A DNA stretch of 64,000 nt from Neoasaia chiangmaiensis (GTDB lineage: Bacteria; Pseudomonadota; Alphaproteobacteria; Acetobacterales; Acetobacteraceae). Made by a program: the position numbers and the translations under genes. The notes below the pieces were generated by a model that was not told where the DNA came from, ran no database searches, and worked only from the letters and a program-made list of their open reading frames with translations. The DNA is taken from the NCBI RefSeq assembly GCF_002005465.1, contig NZ_CP014691.1, positions 186,001 to 250,000 of the forward strand. Direction: 5' to 3'. The stretch's first letter is position 1. The number at the start of each line of letters is the position of its first letter. This document shows, in pieces, positions 17,463-24,763 of the stretch.

Positions 17463-18854
17463 TCAGAAGGGCGCGTCGATATCGACGACGTCGATCAGCT
17501 TATGATTGACGAATTCCTTGATCCCCAGGCCGATCAGTTCGCGACCGTAGCCGGACCGGGCGACGCCGCCAAAGGGAAGGTCGGCTTTCACCATGGTCGG
17601 ATGATTGATGTAGACCATGCCCGTATAGATCTGCTCTGCCACCTTCACGCCCCGTTTCGTATCGCGGGTGAACACGGAACCACCAAGACCGAACGGGGAG
17701 TCGTTGGCGATGCGGATCGCATCGGCCTCATCGTCCGCTCGGTAGAGTTGGGTGACCGGGCCGAAAAACTCCCAGTGACGGGCTTCGTTTTCGTTATGCA
17801 GGTTCGTCATGAGCAGAGGCTGGAAGAAAGCGCCTTCCTTCGGCACAGGTGCGCCGATCGCCTCGACCTTCGCACCATGTTCCTTGGCACTCTCGACCTG
17901 CTTCAACAGATCGTCCGCCGCTTTCTGGGAGGAAAGCGGCGCCAGCGTGGTGGCGGGATCCATCGGATCGCCCGCCTTCAGTTCGGCAACGCCTTTCTTG
18001 TAGAGCTCGACGAACCTGTCATAGACGGCATCCACGACGATCAGTCGCTTGGACGAGACGCAAACCTGCCCTGCGTTCCAGTGGCGGCCAAAAACCGCCC
18101 ATTTCGCTGCCTTTTCGATATCGGCATCTTCCAGGACGATGAATGCGTCCGAACCGCCCAGCTCCATGGTCGCCTTCTTCAGGGCCTTTCCTGCGATACT
18201 GGCGACGATACCGCCCGCCGTTTCCGAACCGGTCAGCGCGACGCCACAGACGCGCGGATCGTTGAGGATCGTTTCCGTGTGGTGGCGGGCCGTATATAGG
18301 TTCCGGAACGCGCCTTTCGGCAGCCCGGCTTCCTGCATCAGTTCATCGAAGGCGTTCGCGCTCTGCGGCACGTTTGATGCGTGCTTCAGCAGGACCGTGT
18401 TGCCGGCGGAAAGCTGGGGGGCGATAATTCGGGCAATCTGGTAATAGGGGAAATTCCAGGGCTCGATCGCCAGCAGCACACCCTGCGGCTGATGCGCGAG
18501 AATGGCCTCGCCTTCCTTCGCATCGGCAACCGGCAGTTTCTCCGGCTTCAGCAAATCCTCGGCATTCTTTGCATAATATTCGAAGATTTCGGCGGACAGT
18601 TCGGTCTCGAGCTTCGCTTCGCTGTAGAGCTTGCCCATCTCCAGCGTCAGCAGTCTGGCATATTTGTCGATATCGCGGCGCAGGATATTGGCAGCCGCCG
18701 TCATGACCTTGGCGCGGTCCGCGAATGAAACATGGCGCCAGGAAAGGAAGGCGTCATACGCGTCCGTCAGAGCAGCCTGCACCTCCTGATCCGTCGCCTC
18801 CGGAAAGGTCCTGAGCTTTTCGCCGGTATAGGGATTGATTGTTTCGTAAGCCAT
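17463..18854 (-). CDS. NAD(P)-dependent aldehyde dehydrogenase, succinate-semialdehyde type
   Basis: The product has 463 aa, the short form typical of the Sad/YneI branch. It oxidises an aldehyde such as succinate semialdehyde to the acid with NAD(P)+. Key features are the Asn region AIEPWNFPYYQ, the general-base Glu in ELGGSDAF, the nucleophile Cys in NAGQVCVSSKR and the late FGPVTQLYR element. A purine-rich ribosome site (GAAGGAAACGGAAG) precedes the ATG. It is followed by the hairpin at 17408-17444. The exact aldehyde is inferred from overall resemblance only; acetic acid bacteria carry many such enzymes. Confidence 0.9.
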   Translation of the reverse strand: MAYETINPYTGEKLRTFPEATDQEVQAALTDAYDAFLSWRHVSFADRAKVMTAAANILRRDIDKYARLLTLEMGKLYSEAKLETELSAEIFEYYAKNAEDLLKPEKLPVADAKEGEAILAHQPQGVLLAIEPWNFPYYQIARIIAPQLSAGNTVLLKHASNVPQSANAFDELMQEAGLPKGAFRNLYTARHHTETILNDPRVCGVALTGSETAGGIVASIAGKALKKATMELGGSDAFIVLEDADIEKAAKWAVFGRHWNAGQVCVSSKRLIVVDAVYDRFVELYKKGVAELKAGDPMDPATTLAPLSSQKAADDLLKQVESAKEHGAKVEAIGAPVPKEGAFFQPLLMTNLHNENEARHWEFFGPVTQLYRADDEADAIRIANDSPFGLGGSVFTRDTKRGVKVAEQIYTGMVYINHPTMVKADLPFGGVARSGYGRELIGLGIKEFVNHKLIDVVDIDAPF

Positions 18855-19060
18855 TTTCTTCCGTTTCCTTCATCGTCAGCTGAGGCTGTAACAGGCCAGC
18901 GTTACTGTCTTATCAGGCTAGTCAGACATACGAAGTCCATGTTGTCCATGTTCGCGGCTGGCGCGACGCGGCCCTAGCGGCGTATGCGAGCGGAAAGCAT
19001 ATGCCGCCGTTGTGTTCCTGACTGACGCTTGAGCGATGCCGCGGTTTTCTGAAAAGAATG

Positions 19061-19837
19061 TCATGCGTCCACATGATGGTGGTTCAAGGCGGTGGCATTG
19101 ATCGGTCTGGATGCAAGATAGGCGTGGAAGACGCCAAAATGTGTCTGCTTTCGGACGTTGGAAAAACCGGCCTGCTGCAAGGCGGCCAGAATACTCTCCG
19201 GCGCGACGCATTCCTCGATCGTATCCCAGTAGTAGGTCATGAGCGTGCGACTCTCCGCAGAGGCGGTAACGCCGGAGAGAAACGGGACGACGCGACCGAG
19301 ATAAACGCGCAACGCTGCCTGAACCCGTCTGCTTCGCGCGCGCCCGATCTCAAGGATAATGAGGTTTCCGCCCGGCTTCAGCACGTTCAGAAACGCGCCA
19401 AAAGTTGCCCCCAGATCGTGGACGTGCCGCAAGGCATAGCCCATGCTCAGCATGTCCATGCTCGCATTGGCAACAGGGAGCCGCTGGGCGTCCGCCTGAA
19501 TGACGTCGATGGACGATCTCCTGCGGCACTCCGCCAGCATGCCGGGACTCATGTCCAGCCCGATGACGTTGCCTTTGCCGGTTATCCGCTCGGCCTCCCT
19601 TGCGACCAGTCCGGTACCTGTCGCGACGTCAATCAGCTTGTGACCGGCCTTCAGCCCGGCGACGCCGAGCATGTGCCGGCGATACCAGCGCCCGGTTCCC
19701 AGAGAGAAGATGGCATTGATCCGGTCATAATAACGCGCGGTCCCGTCGAACAGCGAACGGACGAATGTCACGCGGTCGCTTTCGGAACGATAATATGCTG
19801 ACAGGATCGGATGGGGCGGGTTGGGGTCGTCTGGCAC
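19061..19837 (-). CDS. UbiE-like SAM-dependent methyltransferase, pigment-cluster associated
   Basis: The product has 258 aa with a GTG start. It is a class I methyltransferase with motif I LIDVATGTGL, acidic residue after beta2 (VIGLDMSPGML), QADAQRLPV and the post-motif LKPGGNLIILEIG, close to the UbiE/COQ5 family. It could be the respiratory-quinone enzyme, but it is divergent from the aryl-polyene genes with only about 107 bases between. Such clusters typically contain a methyltransferase acting on the aryl head group. The pigment role is inferred from context. The C-terminus (INATALNHHHVDA) is His-rich and not a family feature. Confidence 0.8.
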   Translation of the reverse strand: MPDDPNPPHPILSAYYRSESDRVTFVRSLFDGTARYYDRINAIFSLGTGRWYRRHMLGVAGLKAGHKLIDVATGTGLVAREAERITGKGNVIGLDMSPGMLAECRRRSSIDVIQADAQRLPVANASMDMLSMGYALRHVHDLGATFGAFLNVLKPGGNLIILEIGRARSRRVQAALRVYLGRVVPFLSGVTASAESRTLMTYYWDTIEECVAPESILAALQQAGFSNVRKQTHFGVFHAYLASRPINATALNHHHVDA

Positions 19838-19944
19838 TTTCAGGTTCCGTCGATTGGCGGCTCAAGCTCTTTTTCCGGCTTCTTACGGCATAAGAACCAT
19901 GGAAGGATAGCCAGCGCATAATCCGATCGATAACGTAACGCACG
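19838..19944. promoter_or_regulatory. Divergent promoter region, methyltransferase / pigment genes
   Basis: This 107-base gap lies between two genes transcribed away from each other, so promoters in both directions are expected. A CATAAT hexamer at 19917-19922 could serve as a -10 for the plus strand, but no matching -35 was found. No repeat or operator was recognised. Confidence 0.35.
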
Positions 19945-20682
19945 ATGTCGCTCTCGCCACGCCACGCGGTTCTCATCCCGTCCTACAATTCCGGGTCGCT
20001 CCTTGCCGAAACGGTGAAAGAAGCCCTGGGAGCCTGGCCGGATGTCATCGTGGTGATCGATGGTAGCGACGACGGCAGCGATCGGGTTGTGGCAGGTTTG
20101 TGCGCCGAACATGCCGGGCTGGCCATGTTGCGGCTACCGACCAATCGGGGAAAGGGCGCAGCTGTTCTGGCCGGCGCGCTCTGGGCGCGGGCGCATGGCT
20201 TCTCCCATGTCCTGACCATGGACGCAGACGGCCAGCACCCCGCGAGTGCCATCCACCCCTTCGTCAGCCGTTCACAAGCCTGGCCGGACGCCATGGTGCT
20301 GGGCAGGCCGGTTTTCGGCAAGGACGCGCCCTTCATCCGAGTTTGGGGGCGCGAAATCTCGAACATGCTGGTCGGCATTGAAACTGGCGGGATGGTACGC
20401 GACTGTCTGTTCGGATTTCGTGTGTATCCTCTCGCGCCCCTTATCGCGACGATGGAAGCCTCCCGCTTTATGCGCGGTTTCGACTTCGATCCCGAAGTGG
20501 TCGCGCGCCTTTGCTGGCATGGTGTGCCCGCAGAGAACATCCCGACGAGCGTTCGTTATCCTTCAGCCAACGAGGGCGGCATCTCGCATTTCCATTACGG
20601 GCGCGATAATCTTCGCCTCATACTCATGCATCTGCGGCTTCTTTTTGCCTGGATGCGGGGCGGAAATCGCGAAAGGCGGTAA
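19945..20682 (+). CDS. Family 2 glycosyltransferase (Dpm1-like), aryl-polyene cluster
   Basis: The product has 245 aa and is a GT-A fold enzyme. The opening HAVLIPSYNSG, the VIDGSDDGSD loop and the metal-binding TMDADGQHP (DxD-type) are all present. No membrane helix is obvious except a weak hydrophobic end. In aryl-polyene loci a GT2 enzyme is thought to attach a sugar that links the polyene to a membrane anchor. Its 3' end overlaps the opposite-strand membrane-protein gene by 59 bases. Confidence 0.88.
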   Translation: MSLSPRHAVLIPSYNSGSLLAETVKEALGAWPDVIVVIDGSDDGSDRVVAGLCAEHAGLAMLRLPTNRGKGAAVLAGALWARAHGFSHVLTMDADGQHPASAIHPFVSRSQAWPDAMVLGRPVFGKDAPFIRVWGREISNMLVGIETGGMVRDCLFGFRVYPLAPLIATMEASRFMRGFDFDPEVVARLCWHGVPAENIPTSVRYPSANEGGISHFHYGRDNLRLILMHLRLLFAWMRGGNRERR

Positions 20683-21157
20683 TCGTCGTCCTGAGAGATA
20701 CATGGTCGAAGTTGCGAATGACGATCCGCCGGAGAAAGGCCTCCACGGCCATCGCGAACACCGCCGCCGCAATCGTCCCTCCGGTCATCGGCCAGCGCCA
20801 GCTGCCGGATGGTCCCCACAGGAAGAGAGCGGCCGGTAACAACAGGGCAATCGCGAAGAAAAACGACCAGAACATCGTGACGCGACGGGTATATCGCGCG
20901 ACATCATCCCGCAATGTGCCGTGCACGTGTCGGGCGAGAGTAGAGACAAGGGGCTCGTGCCCCGGACGGAGCGAGCCGGCGAAGCTGGCCAGCATGGCGC
21001 CCATGGCAAGGGAATAAAAGCCGATACCGTCCAGAACGATCGTCTGTTGGGGCCAATGCGCGGCAAACGGAAGAAAGAGGATTGCGAAAAGGATCGGCAA
21101 CGCATGCCATTTGCTCAACAGGGACAATGCAAGGCCTTGCAGCACGATCATCGACAA
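20624..21157 (-). CDS. COG4648-like membrane protein of aryl-polyene cluster, start uncertain
   Basis: The product has 177 aa if started at TTG 21157, or 175 aa from ATG 21151. It has several hydrophobic helices (ALPILFAILFLPFAA, GFYSLAMGAMLASFAG, FWSFFFAIALLLPAALFLWG) and a conserved-looking basic loop LARHVHGTLRDDVARYTRRV. Proteins of this type occur in aryl-polyene clusters next to the acyl carrier protein; their role is unknown. The frame stays open and hydrophobic upstream to 21313 (GGALLLLSFLIAHIG), but no ATG, GTG or TTG exists there, so the true N-terminus may be longer or lost. It runs antisense to the rest of the cluster. Confidence 0.72.
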   Translation of the reverse strand: MSMIVLQGLALSLLSKWHALPILFAILFLPFAAHWPQQTIVLDGIGFYSLAMGAMLASFAGSLRPGHEPLVSTLARHVHGTLRDDVARYTRRVTMFWSFFFAIALLLPAALFLWGPSGSWRWPMTGGTIAAAVFAMAVEAFLRRIVIRNFDHVSLRTTITAFRDFRPASRQKEAADA

Positions 21158-21329
21158 GGCCTGCGCGACCGGATGGAGTTGACGTGGCCCTATATGGGCG
21201 ATGAGGAAAGACAGCAGCAGCAGAGCACCGCCGAGCAGACGGTAGCCGCCCGCGCGATGCTTTCGCCCCGTGGCCTTCTTTGCGATTGTATCGCTGTGTG
21301 ATAGCAGGACGCCTCACTCCTCGTGCGAC

Positions 21330-21629
21330 ATGAGATGGACGGTGAATACGAACAGTGCCTCGGCGTTGCAAACGCCTTTTGAACATGAGATGGCGGAACG
21401 TCTGGTCGAATCGCTTCAACTCGAGGTTGCCTCCGAAGACATTGACCCCGTCGCGCCGCTGTTCGGAGAGGGGCTCGGCCTGGATTCGATCGACGCGCTG
21501 GAGATCGCCCTTCTGATCGGTCGGGATTACGCCGTCACGCTGCGCTCGGACGATCCGGACAACAAGCGCATTTTTGGTTCGCTGCGGTCTCTTTGCGACT
21601 ACGTGCTGGCGCATCGTCCAGCGGCCTGA
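21330..21629 (+). CDS. Acyl carrier protein of aryl-polyene synthase
   Basis: The product has 99 aa. The phosphopantetheine attachment site is clear (GLGLDSIDALEIALL, Ser of DSI). The growing polyene is carried on this Ser. ATG 21330 is used; GTG 21342 is an alternative, and the frame is open upstream. The stop overlaps the ligase ATG (TGATG). Typical aryl-polyene loci have two carrier proteins in tandem, but only one was found here. Confidence 0.88.
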   Translation: MRWTVNTNSASALQTPFEHEMAERLVESLQLEVASEDIDPVAPLFGEGLGLDSIDALEIALLIGRDYAVTLRSDDPDNKRIFGSLRSLCDYVLAHRPAA

Positions 21630-23305
21630 TGCAAGGCTTGCCACAGTCGTCCATTGAAAGCTGGCCGGATCTCTCGTTGGTCCATGCGCCGGAGCGTATG
21701 CTTCTGCTGCGGGGCGATCGGCATATTACCGGCACGCAATTCCTGGCAGCGGCACACCGTCTGGCGGCCTTGCTGCCCGATCGCCCTGTCATGCCGTTAT
21801 GCGGCGATACGGGACGATTCATGTTCCTGTTCGCCGCCACCCTGTTGCGCGGGAAGCACGCGCTTTTAACAAGCGAGCGGGCAGCCGATCGGCTGTTCGA
21901 CCTGCTGACAACGCACGATGCCATCGCCGTGACGGTCGAGGGCGACCCGGATGCATCGAGCCTGCCTGAAGGGGGGATCGTTCTGCCCGATCCATGGGCA
22001 TGGAACCGGACGACCGATGATGTGCCGGTCAATCCGTCCTTCCCGGCTGACAGGCTGGCGGCGATCGTTTTCACGTCCGGAAGCACGGGCAGGCCGATCG
22101 GGCATCGGAAAAGCTGGGGCGCGCTGGTGGCCCGCAGTGTTGCCGCACTGGATCTGCTGGACCCGGAGACGGAGAGTGCCTGTATCATTGGGACCGTGCC
22201 ACCCTATCATATGTATGGGTTCGAGACACTTGTCCTGCAAAGCCTCAACACGCGCGTTTCGCTCTCGGTGGGTCCCAGTCGCTATCCCGCCGACTGGCAA
22301 GATCAGCTTCGGCAGGCCCCCGCGCCAAGGATGCTGGTGACGACCCCGTTGCAGCTCCGCAGCCTGTGTCGTGCCGGGCTCGACCTGCCGCCGGTTCGCC
22401 GGGTGATTTCGGCGGCAGCGCCCCTTGACGCATCTGTCGCCGCGGATGCCGAGGAGATGCTCAAGACCGAGGTCATGGAAATCTATGGCGCGACCGAGAT
22501 CGGATCGGCGGCGACGCGCCGTACGCTGGAAGGCCCGGAATGGCGGCTTTACGACGGTATCGAGTTGTCGGTGACGCAAGCGGGAGCGACCATCGCGGCG
22601 CCTGGCGCGCCGGCCTATCCGATTTCTGACGTTGTGGAGCGTACGGGCGCGCGTGGGTTTCGACTGCTGGGGCGTATCGGCGATCTGATTAAACTGGGCG
22701 GCAAACGCGCCTCCCTCTCGGCGCTCAATGCCGCGCTGAACGCCATTCCGGGCATGGAGGACGGTGCTTTCCTGCCGCCGGACGGGGAGCGCCTCGCCGA
22801 TCCGGCGGCACGGATGCAGGTGTTCGCTGTCGCGCCGGGCCGGACGGCGGACGAAATTCTTCACGCTCTCAAACAGCACATCGACCCGATTTTCCTGCCG
22901 CGCGGCATTCGCATGCTGGATGCCTTGCCACGTAACGCCGTGGGCAAGCTGACACTCGCGTCTCTTCGCAAGTTGGCCAGCAACCATGAGGATGAGGAAT
23001 CCCTTGGTGCTTTCAACATCCCCGCCGATCATCCATGTCTGGCCGGTCATTTTCCCGGCATGCCGGTTGTGCCGGGCGTGATGATGCTGGACGCCGGACT
23101 GGCGTGTCTGGCGAATGAATGGGGCGATGTCGGATTCCCTGTGCACATCCGGATGGTGAAGTTTCTGAAACCGGTCTTTCCCGACGAGACCGTGCAGTTT
23201 CTGGCACGCCGTTCGGACAATACCATCTGGTTGCATGGTCGGCGCGCGGATGAAACGGTTCTGCGTGTTGTGCTCGAAATGAAGCGCGGGCATGAACCGG
23301 CCTGA
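21629..23305 (+). CDS. Fusion of AMP-dependent acyl ligase and hotdog dehydratase
   Basis: The product has 558 aa. Residues about 1-440 are an ANL-family adenylating domain: P-loop FTSGSTGRPIGHRK, IYGATEIGS, GRIGDLIKLGGKR and the C-terminal catalytic Lys in NAVGKLTLASL. It should activate the aryl starter acid (4-hydroxybenzoate-like in known systems) and load the carrier protein. Residues about 455-558 are a FabA/FabZ-like hotdog domain (HPCLAGHFPGMPVVPGVM), equivalent to the ApeI dehydratase that is usually a separate protein. The start inside the upstream stop (21629) is chosen over an earlier in-frame codon at 21593. It overlaps the acyltransferase gene by 14 bases. Confidence 0.9.
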   Translation: MQGLPQSSIESWPDLSLVHAPERMLLLRGDRHITGTQFLAAAHRLAALLPDRPVMPLCGDTGRFMFLFAATLLRGKHALLTSERAADRLFDLLTTHDAIAVTVEGDPDASSLPEGGIVLPDPWAWNRTTDDVPVNPSFPADRLAAIVFTSGSTGRPIGHRKSWGALVARSVAALDLLDPETESACIIGTVPPYHMYGFETLVLQSLNTRVSLSVGPSRYPADWQDQLRQAPAPRMLVTTPLQLRSLCRAGLDLPPVRRVISAAAPLDASVAADAEEMLKTEVMEIYGATEIGSAATRRTLEGPEWRLYDGIELSVTQAGATIAAPGAPAYPISDVVERTGARGFRLLGRIGDLIKLGGKRASLSALNAALNAIPGMEDGAFLPPDGERLADPAARMQVFAVAPGRTADEILHALKQHIDPIFLPRGIRMLDALPRNAVGKLTLASLRKLASNHEDEESLGAFNIPADHPCLAGHFPGMPVVPGVMMLDAGLACLANEWGDVGFPVHIRMVKFLKPVFPDETVQFLARRSDNTIWLHGRRADETVLRVVLEMKRGHEPA

Positions 23306-24191
23306 TATCCGTTGGGTCGTGCCAGAGCGCGGCAACCGAATTGTCATGACGGCGCTGCTCGGGTTCGCGCGACGCTTTGGCCGTCGCCGGACGTCGATGC
23401 TCCTGTGGCCGATCAGCTTTTATTTCCTCGTGATGGACTATCGGGCGCGGCGCGGCTCACGCGTCTGCCTGCAACGCATCCTCGGGCGACAGATCGGCCT
23501 GCGCGACATATTCCGGCATATCCACCGTTTTGCCGAGGTCACGCTGGATCGCGTGTATTTTCTTCTCGGGGGCGTCGACGAGCCGAAACTGCATGTTTCG
23601 GGTCGTGATGTCCTGCTCGACGCACTTGGGCGCGGGAAAGGCTGCCTGCTTCTGGGCGCGCATATCGGTTCCTTCGACGCCATGCGTGCACTTGGGGCCG
23701 AACGCAATATTCGCATGCGCATGCTTATGTATCGGCGCAATCTGGGTGGCGCGACGGCTGCGCTCGAGGCGCTGGCGCCGGATTATGAGGCGGGCATCAT
23801 CGCCATCGGCCAGCCGGACACGATGTTGAAGGTGGCCGAGAGTCTGGCACGTGGGGAGGTGGTCGGCATTCTGGCGGATCGCGCGGCGATTGCCGGGCGA
23901 AGCGTCGGCGTGCACCTGTTCGGGCGTGAAATCCGGCTGCCTGAGGGACCATTCCGTCTGGCCCTGCTCACCGGTGCGCCCATCGTGATGGCCAGTGCCC
24001 TGCGTCGGAACGATGGTTCCTATGATGTGAAATTCGAAGCCATGCCCAGCCTGCTGGCAACGCAGGGTCGTGGGCGTCGTGCGCTCGTTCAGGCTGCGGC
24101 TGAACGATATGCGGCATGGATGGAAAATCTATGCCGGGCGCATCCGTTCGCATGGTTCAATTTCTACGACTACTGGAATGAGACGACATGA
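23292..24191 (+). CDS. LpxL/HtrB-like acyltransferase, aryl-polyene cluster
   Basis: The product has 299 aa. It is a lysophospholipid-acyltransferase-family enzyme with the HxxxxD catalytic motif in GAHIGSFDAM, followed by LADRAAIAGRSVG and LPEGPFRLALLTGAPIV, typical of lipid A-type acyltransferases. One N-terminal hydrophobic segment (WPISFYFLVMDY) suggests inner-membrane association. In aryl-polyene clusters such an enzyme is thought to add an acyl chain to the lipid anchor. It starts within the ligase gene and its stop overlaps the next gene by 4 bases. Confidence 0.85.
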   Translation: MNRPDIRWVVPERGNRIVMTALLGFARRFGRRRTSMLLWPISFYFLVMDYRARRGSRVCLQRILGRQIGLRDIFRHIHRFAEVTLDRVYFLLGGVDEPKLHVSGRDVLLDALGRGKGCLLLGAHIGSFDAMRALGAERNIRMRMLMYRRNLGGATAALEALAPDYEAGIIAIGQPDTMLKVAESLARGEVVGILADRAAIAGRSVGVHLFGREIRLPEGPFRLALLTGAPIVMASALRRNDGSYDVKFEAMPSLLATQGRGRRALVQAAAERYAAWMENLCRAHPFAWFNFYDYWNETT

Positions 24192-24763
24192 AGCCTGTTC
24201 GCGTTATCCTTGCGGTCGGCATCCTGACGGGCATCGGCGGTGCGAAGGCTGCCGATCAGGGCGCGGAACTTGCCGCGCGTATCGTCGCGCAACTGGGGCA
24301 GGTGCCGGAACGTGCCCGCCATTTCCAGGAACACCGTGAGATTGCGGCCCTCGACCGCCCGCTCGTGACGACGGGTACGCTGACGTTCCGCAAGCCGGAT
24401 TTTCTCGAAAAGACGACGATCACCCCGCGCCTCGAGGACATGACCATCCAGGGCGACAGGGTATCGATCCGGCGTGGCGATGGTCCGGTCCATGTAATCA
24501 TGCTCGATCAGAGCCCCGAGCTTTCCGTTCTCGCAACCACCCTGCGCGCGCCCCTTTCCGGCGACAGTCAGGCGCTCAGGCATTACTACACGCTCTCCGC
24601 CAGCGGCGATCTAGGCCATTGGACTCTCCTGCTGTCGCCCGTCGATCAGGAAGCGGCGCGATATGTTCGGAATGTTACGCTGGCGGGGCGCAACAACGTC
24701 GTCGATAGCGTTCGCGTCGTCCTGAGAAACGGCGACAGGCAGATGCTGGTTATCGATCCCTAA
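24188..24763 (+). CDS. LolA-like periplasmic carrier, aryl-polyene cluster
   Basis: The product has 191 aa with an N-terminal signal peptide (cleavage near GAKA-AD, residue 22). The mature part fits a LolA-type beta half-barrel: FQEHREIAALDRPLVTTGTL, then FRKPDFLEKTT, the family's region for binding lipid. In aryl-polyene clusters this protein probably shuttles the lipidated pigment across the periplasm. The MMPL exporter gene follows with no gap (stop directly followed by ATG). Confidence 0.82.
   Translation: MKPVRVILAVGILTGIGGAKAADQGAELAARIVAQLGQVPERARHFQEHREIAALDRPLVTTGTLTFRKPDFLEKTTITPRLEDMTIQGDRVSIRRGDGPVHVIMLDQSPELSVLATTLRAPLSGDSQALRHYYTLSASGDLGHWTLLLSPVDQEAARYVRNVTLAGRNNVVDSVRVVLRNGDRQMLVIDP

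Noticed and set aside
18855-19060. Possible operator (GTAAC-N8-GTTAC at 18888-18905) upstream of the aldehyde dehydrogenase gene
   Set aside because: Only 5 bp per arm; too short to separate from chance.
21866-23347. Long minus-strand open frame (493 codons) over the ligase gene
   Set aside because: Antisense to a gene with clear motifs. Its translation is rich in Arg/His/Gln with no domain, typical of a shadow frame in GC-rich DNA.
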